A DNA stretch of 64,000 nt from Cristatella mucedo (GCA_009760855.2 WPIO01000032.1:4450001-4514000), one strand, 5' to 3'; shown: positions 1 through 11,876, counted from the stretch's first letter. The notes: generated from the sequence alone by a model not told the origin. Program-made: numbers and translations.

Positions 1-350
1 TGGAATGTTCTGACGCACACTGTTAGGTCCATTCATTCTCTTTTTCCAGACTACCTACCACATCTACTCAATCAGGCTAGGCATAGTAAAACTCGGTCTT
101 CTGAAAAAGTCGTGTAGCTGTGCTTTGAACAACATCAAATCTTTAAAAGACAATGATTTTAGTTTGCAGCCAAAGCCCGGAACTCCCTCCCGGCAGACCT
201 CACAACTGCTACTGACTTGACAGTATTGCTAAAAGCTAAAAACGCACCTGTCCCTCGAAGCATTTGCTGGGTTCACGTGGATTATTCTTTGTGGGCTTAT
301 GCATGCTGACACTGTGGATGCTACTATTAACCATATTGGCATGCTTCATT
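1..350 (+). mobile_element. LINE family A (CR1-like), 3' end fragment
   Basis: The plus strand carries the degraded C-terminal end of the LINE-A reverse transcriptase ORF and its 3' untranslated region. It aligns by eye with the cleaner copy at 48482-48967, sharing the stretch around 'ctccctcccg' and the 'cttatgc.tgctgacactgtg' block. It is cut by the window start, strongly diverged and has no open frame. It abuts a minus-strand piece of the same family, so the two lie tail to tail. Confidence 0.6.
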
Positions 351-375
351 CATAATTTTCCCGATAGGAGTAAAT

Positions 376-1560
376 TCATGATCTGAGGTTATTTGGAGGC
401 ACAGCTAAATGGTTAGAGTCTGACGAAACATTGGTACACTGCCTAGCCTGATTAGGGAGTAGTTCTGATAGAAATGCTGAATCAAGAAAACCGAGTGACC
501 TAAAAGTGAATGACAAAACATGAAGGTCAATATGCTGCCTGACTGTAAGCAATCGCAAATGGGCTAGAAGTGGTGAAATGTGGCAACTGCAACGCTCACG
601 ACAGAAAACGCAAGCAATACAGCGGTTTTACTCCAACTATAGGCACCTAATGTCATGTAGGTCGTAAACCCGCAAGTAGTGACTTGCAGAAGTCGAGACT
701 GGATGTCATAAGTGCACGGAACAACTTGAGTGTGTCATCTCTGTCTAAGCAGGCTCGAATTTTTGTAAGGCTCCATTGCTGTCAGTAGGTAGTCCTGACT
801 GGAGCTGATGTGGCCTACAAATAGAAATTCATTTAAGAAAAGGACACCTAGCACCGACTCTTCAGGAAATATGTTAGGAGCCTCTTTTGAGGTCACGACT
901 TTCAAGTTATTGAGTCATTCTAGGTTTTCCCATATTAGTAAGGTTATAATTAGGTCAAAACCTTTGAGAAGGTTTGCTGCCACGCATGTGCAGGTGTCAG
1001 CAATACATGCAGTATGGGAGTTTAGAGACTTCGACGTGCTGGGAGGCAGTAAGGGATCAAAGCATAGCTACAGCTGTGCGTCATCTGCATATACATGATA
1101 AGCTTAATTTAACTTGACGATTACTTTAGCAAAAGGTAGAATATAAACTATGAAAAGTAGTGGTTCATGCGCAGAGTGAGCCCTTTATCACGCCTTTGCA
1201 CTTTGGAGGCTTCTAAGGTGCTCTGTGCTCGTTGAAATATCCGAAGTCTCCCGCCTGAGGTAGGACTCGGATCATTCGAGAGCAGTGCTGGTGATGACAA
1301 GGAGAAATGATAGACGCCCAAGAAGGACCCGGTATCGCCAGTGTCAAATGGTGCCGAAAAATCCAGTAAAGAAAGGAGAGACTCTACCTAAGTGTACACA
1401 CTTGATAAGGTCCTTATTAAGCCAAAAAAAGGCTGCCTCTGTGGAGTGATCACCTCTAAAGCCTGTCTGGAACCTAATTACTAGGCTTGAAGTGCATCCA
1501 GTGTCAATGCTCTTAAAGATACGAACTCATTACCGTTAGAAGTAAGGCATCCACTGATCG
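376..1560 (-). mobile_element. LINE family A (CR1-like), degraded RT fragment
   Basis: Read on the minus strand, this matches the LINE-A copy at 44735-47292 from the reverse transcriptase core (the block corresponding to 46190, sharing 'tctgtggagtgat') to the C-terminal region. There are many substitutions and small indels, and only short open pieces remain, such as 376-558. It lacks the 3' tail hairpin. It is an old dead copy. Its edges are approximate because the similarity fades gradually. Confidence 0.6.
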
Positions 1561-3480
1561 GAGGTATACAAAGCGTTGCTGAAAAACTAAACGTTACGCA
1601 CATCTTATTGTATGCTAGAGTGATTTTCCTGTTTTTGCGAATTTAAATTATGAAAAAGTACAGTGCATGTCGTGACTTAGGGTAAGAGGAACAAGCTTTT
1701 GTGTATCACTACAGAGAACTAGCCATTTTTACAGTTCTACTTTCTTAACCATGCTTGAACAGCAAGTACCTACTATTGGCTAGTGGGATAATAAAACTGT
1801 CAGCTAGACTTGGTGGTCTGGTGTTTACCAGTAGATCCTCTCATCCCTGTTGTACAAGTTCCTAGATGCCTGCCTGTCTCAGGGCTTATGCCGGAGTAGT
1901 TTTAATTTGTTTTCTACCACTTTGCAAATCAGTTGCATGCACCATAAACAGCAGGATATACTAAACAGTAATAGTGGAGGACTTTAGAGACTGGATGGAG
2001 AATCCTCGGTTCATCGGTAATCAGCCTCGTTGCTCTGAAATGCCAGCCTCCCCAAGATGTGAGGGGCTGTATGACGGAAGAAACTCTCCAAGGTGGTATT
2101 GGTCTCGCCAACGACAACGCTGGAGCGCCCTACGGACAGCATAGCTTAATCGAGCGCGAACTTAAATCGGATCTTACGAAATTCCCCATGCAGAAAAAAT
2201 GGTAGTGCTGTTCTTAGCTGACCAGCCACGCTGTCCTCGAACACTAAGATCCCATCGTTTCAGAGGAGAGTGCTGCATAACGGGAGACCGGTCCATGCCA
2301 CGATGCATGTGAATACTTGCCGAAAGCTCGCGCCGAGCTGCCACCAGCCAATCCACTCGCCTTCAATCTGGTACCTTGTCAAATGGCACGCTTGGGCCTA
2401 GTTGGATTACCCCAGCAGCCTGTATGTCATATTAACTGCCCTAGTTTGTTAACCCTACTACGCTATAGAAGAACAATGTATGTCAAAGTGACTAACGAAG
2501 TGCCAGGAATTAAGAGTCCGAGCCTCCTCCGTAAGCTGGTTAGCTCCGGCCTGCATTATTCCTGCCAAGGTACGGCTTAGCTGGCCCACACTGAGCAAAT
2601 GAGAGAGCAGCCAACGATGCACTTTTCTGGGGGACAGCTATTTTGTTACTCCTGAGAGGCAGCCCACGAGTTTTCTGGGACCGTGGTCGCTAGTGTAGGT
2701 TCACTTATTCGTTTCTAATGTGTTGCCAGCATCTGAGCGTCGTTAGCCTGCATGCATCACGGTAAGCTTTAGCTCTAGCAGGCAAGGTGCCTAGCTCAGT
2801 AAGCAGAGCGGCTTCCCAAGACTGATTAGCTCGGTCAGTTCAGTAAAGCAGATCTTGGCTACCGACAGATTGGTCGCAATTCTCTAAAGCTGCCGTTACT
2901 TCATCCCTCCACTTTCGAGTTTTGGCCTACCGTTTACAGATATTTCTACGTAAGTGCTCTACTTAGCAAAGCTGGTCAATGACGTAGTGACTGCTTATTC
3001 CGTGGTCATTGATACGAGTCAGACTTAATTCTAGTTCGATAGTAGCCCAGTCAGGTTTATTAGCTACAGCGGAAGAGTTGTTAGACATACACAACGCGAG
3101 ATATAAATCGATTCAGTTGGACTTGACTAATGAAAGCTGTTTAGTATGACGTCTTCTTATCTGATGGTGATACGATGGTGATCTGATAGTTTTGCATGGG
3201 CATCTTTTAAAATCGATCAATGAGAGGAAAGACTGCAGCACAGTAAGGTCAACACTGAGCTAAGTGTTCCCTAAATTCTAAAGGCCTAAAACCACCGTAC
3301 TAGTCGAGCTTCAACAGTAATGGACTTGTTGAGCTCGGTAAAAGTCATTGAGCTCAATGCCTTGATTTACAGCAAGCGGTAAAGTAAGCTCCAGCTCTGC
3401 CGGTGTCTCGATTCTCCCGAACGAGGCAATCCTTAAATCCCTAAGAGGATTATGAAACTGGAGTGCTGGGTCACACTTTA
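1561..3480. other. Unassigned stretch upstream of gene 1
   Basis: I see no splice-flanked cysteine module, no LINE tail and no long open frame with recognisable motifs. Open frames of 60-87 codons at 1929-2117, 2174-2356 and 2317-2580 overlap on opposite strands and show no known motif. The GC content is somewhat higher around 2.0-2.8 kb than in the rest of the window. Old repeat sequence is the likeliest content, but I cannot name it. Confidence 0.3.
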
Positions 3481-3751
3481 TTGTGACCCAGAATGCTGCT
3501 ACTACCCCACTGGAAATCTTTAGCATAGTAGGCAAGCAGCTTTATCCGAAGGTGTGTGGAAACGGTCTTGGCCTTACTCTGAGGCAAGCTTTGTGGCTGT
3601 TAGCAGCAGACCCACTATTTTCGAAAATGAGTCATCGATTGAGCTATCGCTTCAATGCTGCTGTTTGTTTCGCAATAGAGCCCTTATTTGTTCTCTTAAG
3701 AGTTAATTTTTCAGGGGATGAATCATCAAGTCAGGCAGGCTACCCGGCATG

Positions 3752-3758
3752 CATAAAA
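3752..3758 (+). promoter_or_regulatory. TATA-like box of antistasin gene 1
   Basis: The sequence cataaaa lies 73 bases upstream of the signal-peptide ATG at 3825. The equivalent element of gene 2 (tataaaaa at 36221-36214) lies 63 bases upstream of its ATG. This matched spacing and similar context are the evidence. A start site about 30 bases downstream would leave a short 5' UTR of about 40 bases. Confidence 0.45.
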
Positions 3759-3824
3759 CCCCTTCGACGAGCGACGACCGACATTTCACAGCACGTCGAT
3801 AGGCAAGCAGCTTCCGCCGTGAAG

Positions 3825-3906
3825 ATGAGTCGAGTAGCGCTGGCAAGTTCTGTCGCCATTATCATGGTTTTGGTGCTAGAAGCTGCCAGTAGCTCTGGCA
3901 ATCAAG
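3825..3906 (+). CDS. Antistasin-like gene 1, exon 1 (signal peptide)
   Basis: This exon encodes a start methionine, Arg at position 3, a hydrophobic core rich in Ala, Val, Ile and Leu to about residue 20, then small residues (Ala-Ala-Ser-Ser-Ser-Gly) that suit signal peptidase. It therefore targets a secreted protein. It stops after 27 codons plus one base at a GTTTGT donor (3907), giving a phase 1 intron. Gene 2 on the opposite strand has the same layout: signal peptide, 26 codons plus one base, GTTCGT donor. The frame is open upstream to 3483, but the signal-peptide pattern, the TATA spacing and the match to gene 2 favour 3825 as the start. Splicing to 10840 would give a GCA (Ala) codon across the junction. 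Intron 1 would be 6.9 kb and full of transposons, so an unseen exon inside it cannot be excluded. Confidence 0.68.
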
Positions 3907-3914
3907 GTTTGTAG

Positions 3915-4590
3915 CTGCACCTTTTCCTGCTTGCTTACATTCAGTTGTGAATGCTCAGCATCAAAGTTTATACTAGCGTTCCCACATCTTCGTTCACCAT
4001 CAGAGGTAACCTCTTGTAAGGTGCTAGTTGCTGTTTTGTGCGGAGCTCTCACTCGTTGCTGCGGCCTTGCATGCTGTGTGAGCCAGCTTTTCGAATAGCC
4101 GCATTATTGCGGGCGCCTGTACAACTAAGAGTAATTACTGATATCTTGCTTGTGCTATAATATACATAATAACCCGATGGAGTGCTTAATGCAGACATGT
4201 GAAAAGAGGTTAAACAGGTTAACCGATAAAGCTGGCCCTCGAGATCGGAAGTGCTGGCATGGCTGCTCTCTGGCAAAGCATAGTTTTCTTGCTCTCAGTC
4301 TGTGGCAGACGGTCTTTTGTTGATCTTCTATTGCCAAACAATGGTCACTATCGAACTTGATAGCCCACCTACGAAAGATCTTATGAGTTGAAGCTAGAGT
4401 AACATGGCGGGTATAGAAGCTTAAACCTGACGATACATTTGTGTGCATCACATTAGTTGTACACGTTCAACAGCATACTTTACGTTCTTCATGATTTTCA
4501 AATTCGGGAGCTTGACCGAGGGATTACATCTGTTCTTGCATTTCCTTAGAGCCCCGTCTGCATCTTTGAAGCCCTTTATAATACTTTGTA
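3915..4590. other. Gene 1 intron 1, unassigned part
   Basis: This is non-coding sequence after the exon 1 donor. Minus-strand open frames at 4049-4276 and 4155-4451 overlap each other and have no recognisable motif. I see no repeat family that I can name. Confidence 0.3.
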
Positions 4591-4594
4591 AAAA

Positions 4595-4755
4595 TAATGT
4601 TATATAAGTAAATATAATTCATTGTATAGCGCCCTAAGAGAACTTAATCTCTATTCAGGCGCTTCACATATGCCACGGGACTCGAGCCTACAACCTCAGC
4701 CGGACCTTGGTCGGGGCGAGCACCTTTACCGCTGTTCAGCTTAAATATCCTGAGT
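4595..4755 (-). mobile_element. tRNA-headed SINE with a LINE-A 3' tail
   Basis: On the minus strand, a tRNA-like head (about 4752-4678) has an A-box-like D-arm (agcggtaaagg) and a B box (ggctcgagtcc). It runs directly into a tail (about 4677-4620) matching the 3' end of LINE family A, including the hairpin arms around gcgcc/gggcgc and the agaga...tctct inner stem. The end is AT-rich. A tRNA promoter fused to a LINE tail is the standard build of a SINE mobilised by that LINE's reverse transcriptase. The element is about 160 bp. Head and tail are both visible; the partnership is inferred. Confidence 0.65.
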
Positions 4756-4769
4756 TAGCTTGTACTATG

Positions 4770-5850
4770 AATAATTTAGACAAGAGATAGGCTGCTGTAA
4801 ATTAAAAGTCTATTCGGTTTTCAGAATACAATGCCATATCGAGTATGACTAGTGTTTGAGATTGCACCTTTCAGGTAACACTTTCTTAATTCAAGTTGCT
4901 TAGTTGCGTCGCATCCAGAATTCATTATTTACTCTACTGTGCATGAAAAATCTTGCTTGCAGTTGCCCATGTGAATGAAATAAGTCAAAATGAAAATAAA
5001 GTACAATAAAAAAGCCTAGAAAAGCACAAAGGCATGCCTAGCAAGTTATAGCACTGCAATTTTGATAACATTATGATGCCGCCAGATGGGTGGTGCCAGC
5101 ATTTAAAATATATATCTTATCAGCCACTGGAAGCACTGCTCACATAAAACCTAATAAGCATGAAAATAAACCAATCATCTAGCATCTTAAGGATTCGTCG
5201 TATGCGATTTTATAACTAACATGGCCTCTGTTATTGCGAGAATTGCTTTCCTACAGGCTTATAGAATGACGACGCTATCGTGGTTGCAGCTCATTATTCT
5301 TAGACTTTGGCTTTAGTCTGACAAAGCTTATTCTAAGGAAATGCGGTAGTGCGGCGGGATCGTCAGCAAGATATTGTGCCTACACTGATGCTATTTCTGT
5401 CATCCTCGATCGACAAAGAAAGCCCTTCGGTAACCAGATTCTTAATCATTTGTAATCCTATACATAATGATCGGACTGGGAACATTGTCTCTCTTTGCTG
5501 ACCTATATTTCCGTCTTCTTTATGCCTCCAGTTTCAGTACTACTTGGTGATTGCCTGTCAGTCTTATAATGACTGATGTATTGATGTTACCAGATCACAC
5601 TGGTCAATTTTTTTTGCAAAAGGCGTGTTTCTGAAACAAAATTAGATTAGTCATTTCTTTAAATTTTTACGTGCTTAACACGAATATGACAGTTAAATTG
5701 CAAAGTTGGCACTACATTTTTAGAATCTGCGATACATTTTTGCGTACATCATAAAATAAATGCCAATAGTGATAGGCCTATGGTTGATAACTAAAGAAAT
5801 GAATTCATAGACTACTTCTTAGATTTCTTTGCCTGTCTCTTGTGCAGATG
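4770..5850. other. Gene 1 intron 1, unassigned part
   Basis: AT-rich non-coding sequence. I found no exon flanked by splice sites, no tRNA-like promoter boxes and no LINE tail. Short A+T runs are scattered through it. Confidence 0.3.
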
Positions 5851-7300
5851 TTCGAGAGCATCTCCGGGGAGTGTCCAGCAGTATTCAGCCAGCTTTTTGG
5901 TAGGCCGTTTTACCTGCTTTCATTGTTCTATTGTTGCGATATATTTACGAAAATGTTCGCCATGTTCATCACTAACCATACCACAGTTTTCAACGAAGAA
6001 ATCCAAATGGGAATAAAGGAAGTGGATCTATAGAGGTGTATTGCAGCCAAGTATAAGAGACTACATCAGCATGTCTTCTACTATTTCCTTGCAGTTTTCT
6101 GCCCTAGCATTCAAGAAAAAGTTTGCAGTCACTAGGTGAAAAGCATTGCATGCTTGTTTCGCATTACCCTGCAGCAAGTTGTCAAACCGGTCATATTTGC
6201 ATTGGACTCGAATCTGAGGACCCACACAACTTTCTTTTTAATCTTTGCTTCGCTGAGTCGAGGGAATTTTCCATACAAGTATCGAAATGCTGGCAAAATC
6301 CAGTCCGTGGCTTTCACAAAGTTCTTTACCAAACCTAGTTTGATGTGAAAGCGTGGTAGCAGGACTTTTTGAGCCTTGACCAGAGTTGGATGCTAGACAT
6401 TCTTCATTCATTCCTATCGAAAATAGTGCAAAAATCTTGCTGGCTATCCCACTCACACAAGAAAGACATGTATTTTCTATCCCTTCTGCAGTCCGATTAA
6501 AAGCTCAACTACTTTATTTTCACTAAAGAGGTGCCAGCTATACTTGTTATACTTAGTGAAATTCAGTAGCTGCTTTAGGTTATCTTATGTATTTTTTTCA
6601 TCTGAACCGCATGTGCTGCTGCTTTAAGTTATCGTGCGTCTCTTTAATTTGAACAGCATGCGCTACTAGAATAGATGGAAGACGGTTTACATTGTGCAAA
6701 AGCGCAACCTTAAAACTCAGTTTCGAAGAGTATACAAATAATCTCCATTCTTGTGAGTGATAAGGGATTTTTAAGGCGTTCGTGAGGTCCTCAATATCGG
6801 AACAGAATACCAGATTACTTTATTTTCTGAAGAAAGGCCCCACGTGCTGGTGACGCCTTTGGCACAAATTAATTGTGAAATATTCTTTGAGAATAGTCCA
6901 TTGTTGGAGTCTTGATCCTAGCAACTCTGCCTTGTTCTTGAATAAGTGAAAACCACGAACCACATCACTTAGTTCTTCCTCTGCTATTCTGTGTGGGGTT
7001 GATAATGCACCACAGTGAAAATCGGGATCACTGCATGCTGACGTACCAGGAGAAGAACAGGCCGGCTTACCTGGTTCTCATCAGATGAATCAAAAGAATA
7101 TTCTACTCGAGGTTCTGGAATATGGAATAGGAAGTCCCTTACCATGTGAGACGTGTCTCAATGCAGACTTAATGTTTGGGTAGACTACTCTCGACTTCTT
7201 TTACTTCGTTATTCCACCGGAAAGAGAAAGAACCAAGCAGCATTAACAGTCGCTTATGTGGTTGCTAGGCTCTCTCCACACTAATTAGACTGCAAAAGGC
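5850..7300 (-). pseudogene. Degraded transposon-associated protein gene (HSHLDFF/EHGERF family)
   Basis: Read on the minus strand, broken frames give a chain of motifs from a protein family found in many copies in animal genomes. In order they are: P-N-I-K-S-A-L-R with H-G-K-G-L-P near 7140-7200; H-I-K-L-G-L-V-K-N-F-V-K near 6320; F-P-R-L-S-E-A-K-I-K near 6250; H-F-L-Y-S-H-L-D-F-F with S-D-E-H-G-E near 6010-5960; and E-Y-C-W-T-L near 5880. Stops and frameshifts separate the blocks, and the stretch between about 6400 and 7000 is hard to read. I recognise the motif chain from memory of repeated uncharacterised, transposon-linked proteins; the superfamily is not certain. It lies antisense inside gene 1 intron 1 and explains the overlapping open frames at 5842-6456. 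Confidence 0.65.
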
Positions 7301-8000
7301 AGTGTTGGTCTTTTGCCATTCAACCACTGTGAAAACTGTGCTGTACACGTAGCACAGCATATATGGGGGGGCTCAAGGCTGGTCTTGGACACCAACCTTG
7401 CATCCAAAGTAAATTTGACTTGCCTTCTTCACTTGAGATGTGATACGTTTCTTCTGGTTTGGCACATGTCACCTCCCAACAAATATAGCAAAACTGCCCA
7501 CTGTATTAATGCAGTTTTGAGGCATAACTGTTCTTCATTGTATCTCAATGGATGCAATGATAATAATTTCATGGAACAGCAGCTTAAACCGTCTCACACA
7601 AAGTCTGAAATATTTTAAATGCTCAATCTTTCCGACTGGGCTTTATGATATCTGTTTACTCTAGCAGCCGCCTGGTAGCAGTATTGCGTTGCATCAGAAA
7701 ATGATGCAATCAATTTCGAATGATTTGTGCATGACGGTATTATGCAACGTGACGTAGTACTACATCAGTCTAGGCTTATTTAGTTGCAGTCATACTGGAT
7801 ACATTTACACGATGAAACATATAAAATGAAATACATGAAGTATCTTCAAAAGAAGAGCCAATAAAAAAATTTTACTGTTACATTCATGTTTAACATATCA
7901 ATAAACTACAGACTAGGCGTTTTTAAGTCAGTAACAATTTTAATATTGACTGGTGTCATAAAAAAGACCTGTGCCTATGCTGTGTTTGCTTGTGAGTATC
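7300..8000. other. Unassigned intronic sequence
   Basis: The stretch contains an open frame of 101 codons (7313-7618, +) with no motif I recognise. It adjoins the dead transposon gene and may be more of that element on the other strand, which I could not show. The rest is AT-rich and non-coding. Confidence 0.3.
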
Positions 8001-8008
8001 ATATAGCA

Positions 8009-8421
8009 CAGAGGTCGGCAACCTCCGGCCTATAGGCCTAGCTAGTACTCCAGCCGGCCAAACACCCCCTAACTATTCATTATTGGGTCCGGCCTAATTT
8101 AGTTGTCACGGATTTATTCCCATTCATTACTGTTGATTGCAGCTCAAGTTGTCTGTGGCCTGTGTTTGTTTTTTGAACTGACATCAGGCACTTGTTTGAA
8201 ACCAAAGTGGCTGACCGGGGCGGGATGATAAATGTCTACCCATAGGTTGTACACCCTACCCATAATTCCCGTTTGCATTTGCGCGTCTATTGCGACTGTT
8301 TGTTCATGTGGCCACGCTCCGTCCGGGTCTCACTGTTGAGTGGGCGTAGTTTCTTCTGGCCTAGTGTGCCTTCTTGACCTCCTGAAATGGTCTAGTAGTC
8401 CAAAAAATTTGCCGACTCATG
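8009..8421. mobile_element. Non-autonomous hAT-type element (MITE)
   Basis: The left end begins cagaggtcggcaacc and the right end reads ttgccgactcatg, which is the imperfect inverse. The outermost bases are CAG at the left and ATG at the right. An 8-bp target-site duplication flanks it: atatagca at 8001-8008 and aaatagca at 8422-8429, one mismatch. An 8-bp duplication plus a CAG(A/G)GGTCGGCAAC-type terminus is typical of hAT transposons. The element is 413 bp with no transposase frame, so it would need an outside enzyme. Confidence 0.75.
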
Positions 8422-8439
8422 AAATAGCATAGCCATTCA

Positions 8440-9149
<710 letters not shown>

Positions 9150-9240
9150 CTATATGTGTATACATATACACACACATACACACACATACACACACACATA
9201 CACGCACACACACACGTAAACACACACATACATATATATA
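9150..9240. repeat. (CA)n-rich microsatellite
   Basis: A compound repeat of tatatgtg, cacaca and cataca units directly follows the TA tract. It is less regular than the TA run. Confidence 0.9.
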
Positions 9241-9519
9241 TGCTTAGCATCAAGATTTACATACAATGAACAGCTTTAGTCTGAGACAGGTCTACATGCT
9301 TTAGGTCATTCTTTACCGAGCATGCACCCACGGCTTGTGAAACATCTAAGCTCCATTAAGTCAAATTTAGTTTGAGACCAAATGTTGCAATGCAGGCATA
9401 CCACGCTGATCCAATATCCGAAAGATATCAGCGTATGCCCACGAAACTAAATTCTGCAAGAGTAACAAAATGAACGGTATCAATACTCTCTTATCATGGT
9501 TTCAAACTGGCAAATACGT

Positions 9520-9845
9520 GTATTTTTAGAGACAAAGGAGGCACATAAATACTAACTAATAATTCCGTAAACCGAGTTACTATTGACCTTGCTCCTAAGA
9601 TACTTTTTAATATTTGAGGATAATCTGTATGGATTCTGTTTGCGTCCAAAGAATTGTCTGAAAATAAGTCCCGTGATTAAAGCTTGACACGCAAACAATA
9701 TTTTAAACAAAGAACTACAATCGTATCTATCCTGGAAATTGGAAATTTCTGAATGGTTTAGCAAATATAGTAAATTAGGTATTAATAGCGTTGGTCCTCC
9801 ATTAGTCTCACCCTGGGCTGTCTAGTCTGTCAAAGTTGCATGCTC
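9520..9845. repeat. Foldback element, left arm
   Basis: This segment is the imperfect reverse complement of 10320-10665. Clear matching blocks are gcaaatatagtaaattaggta (left) and its inverse in the right arm, the tcctccattagtc block, and the tgaggataatctgtatggattctgtttg region. The arms are about 300-340 bp, with indels. Together with the spacer they would form a long stem-loop. No frame in it resembles a transposase. Confidence 0.75.
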
Positions 9846-10319
9846 GTAGGTTACATTTTTAGTAGTTTACACAACATATATTGTTACAAAAATCCTGTAG
9901 AAATTTTTTCTAGGGTACATATGTCAGTTATCGTAAGATGTGGCATCCAAAGACCTGTTTGCATACAAGCGCCAGGCGTCTGCTGAAAAGCAACTTTCGA
10001 AAAGTGGCAGAACTCCGTAGTCTATTATTGCTGATTATGAGCGTCCTTGATGATGATACAGGTGCAGTTCCCGGGACTAATCATCGGTCTTCAGGATATA
10101 ATGCAAATGACAACTGATTCTAACATGCTAGGTTCTAAAGGCCACTTTTGAAGCAATTAAACCAGCTTGCTTATAAGTTCTGATAGTACAAGAAATGTAC
10201 TCTGAAAATCAGAAATAGAAGATTTTATTTGCATATCTAACGACTTAAATTTAATAAAAATTGGTTCTTAGAGGTTTTGAAGGAAACGTTGCGGTTATCT
10301 AAACTAATAAAAAATTAAT
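9846..10319. other. Spacer between foldback arms
   Basis: About 475 bp of AT-rich sequence enclosed by the inverted arms. I see no open frame, splice-flanked exon or promoter box in it. Confidence 0.5.
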
Positions 10320-10665
10320 CAAAGACCATGCAACTTCGACAGAGTAGACAGACCAGGATGAATAGCGACTAATGGAGGATCAGCGATATAAATACCTAAT
10401 TTACTATATTTGCTAAACCATTCAGAAATTTCTGATTTTCAAGATAGACATGATTGTAGTTAATTGTTTAAACTATTTTTGGCTTGTTAAGCTTTCAATC
10501 ACGATTCTGGTGTTCAGACAAATTCTTTGACACAAACAGAATACATACAGAGTATCCTCAAATATTCAAAAGTATCGAAGGTGCAAGGCCAATATTAACT
10601 AGGTTTATGAAGTTATTAATTGGAATTTCTAAATTTATCCACTGTCTTTTCTAAAAAAGACTAGA
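10320..10665. repeat. Foldback element, right arm
   Basis: Inverse of the arm at 9520-9845; by eye most positions match, with scattered indels. The element ends about 175 bp before gene 1 exon 2, so the folded structure would sit in the late part of intron 1. Confidence 0.75.
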
Positions 10666-10839
10666 TCTTATGCTGTGCTGTATTGGCATCTGAAAATTAA
10701 GTATCAATGGTTTTTGTTGTGTTGTATTTAGGATTTTTGCCGTTTGAAATTATTTCAGGCTAGAGAATAAAAAACTATGTTTTATATAAAAACGCGATAA
10801 TTTAAATAGTTATAATACGCATATTCAAAATTATTGTAG

Positions 10840-10923
10840 CAAAACTGTGCCAACCGGTTTGCGAAATCTTAGGCATTTACGAAAACTTCCTGGACAGCAA
10901 TGGATGCCCGACTTGCAACTGCA
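10840..10923 (+). CDS. Antistasin-like gene 1, exon 2 (module 1, lacks Cys3)
   Basis: The exon follows a ttattgtag acceptor and ends TGC-A before a GTAAGA donor. It is 84 nt, symmetric phase 1-1. It encodes one antistasin module with the C-terminal signature D-x-N-G-C-P-T-C-N-C. The usual pattern is C-x3-C-x3-C-x10-C-x2-C-x-C. Here the first, second, fourth, fifth and sixth cysteines are present, but the third is a glycine codon (GGC for TGC), leaving five cysteines. The residue after Cys2 (P1 position) is Glu. An odd cysteine count means either a free thiol or decay of the module. Joining to exon 3 gives AAG (Lys) across the intron. Confidence 0.75.
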
Positions 10924-11876
10924 GTAAGACTTATGCTACTGGAAATAATGTTACCAGATAATTAAAATAAAAGAGCGATTAAGACAGTGTGCTAAGCGAT
11001 ACGTGCAGCCTGATATTTTAGTTATTTTCAGAATGTAGATATATCTAATATCGCAAATGATGCTTGCATTAAATCTTGATCAGATACAACTATAATGGAA
11101 GACACGGACGGGTACTACATGACTGGTAACAGTTTTAAGGTTAAAATGGTTTACGATCATCGTGTGTTTAAAGGCTAAAAGAACCGAAACAATAAATATG
11201 GAGTGAGTTTAGTTTAAAAAGTCATGAAAAGGAAAGTCGGAGAAGTAAACATTCTTTCAAGAGATTACGATGTACCTAGCAGTAAACTAACTCATACTGG
11301 AACGAAAAACAGCTTTAAGATTATACCTGTTGTTTAAATACAATTTTCGTTTAAATTAATAATATTTAAATGATTTAGCTGCATATACTTGTCATTGTGT
11401 CAACAAAGTTTATAGACGAAAAAAATTTCTTGGCTTATGGTCAATTTTCAACCAGCATCTGATTTTGAGCGGAATCCTAAAGCAAAATATGGAAATTTGG
11501 TTGTCTGAACATTACAAAAATGTTAGCCACAACATCCATTAGAGGCATTTTGAATGAAGTTGAGTTGCATTTAGTTGTACAGAAATCTTTTTACGCTCCG
11601 TTTTTATATATGAGTTAGATGGTTTATATAACTTCAAACTAAATTTCCAATGGGAATGCAGTTTGCCGTGAAAACATGCTGCCGGTCAATATAAAACATA
11701 ATTGACAGGGCTATTAGGATGACTGTACTGCTTACAAAATTTCGAAAGTAGTTACTTTGCAATGGCAGGGTATAGGAGCTATATGTAAAAGTTAGAGCAT
11801 GCCCAATCGCCACGCCTAAGCCTCTACGGCTTTAGAATAATATCAGTTCAAACTCTTCTTGACATTTGAATTGTAG

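Noticed and set aside
1929-2580. Cluster of 60-87 codon frames on both strands at 1.9-2.6 kb
   Set aside because: They overlap on opposite strands and show no recognisable motif or splice structure.
3483-3824. Upstream extension of the gene 1 first exon frame (about 114 codons)
   Set aside because: It crosses the TATA-like box and would bury the signal peptide inside the protein. Gene 2 shows the start lies at the Met before the hydrophobic core.
5842-6033. Plus-strand open frame after a good acceptor-like tract
   Set aside because: It is the antisense of the minus-strand transposon protein remnant (HSHLDFF/EHGE blocks).
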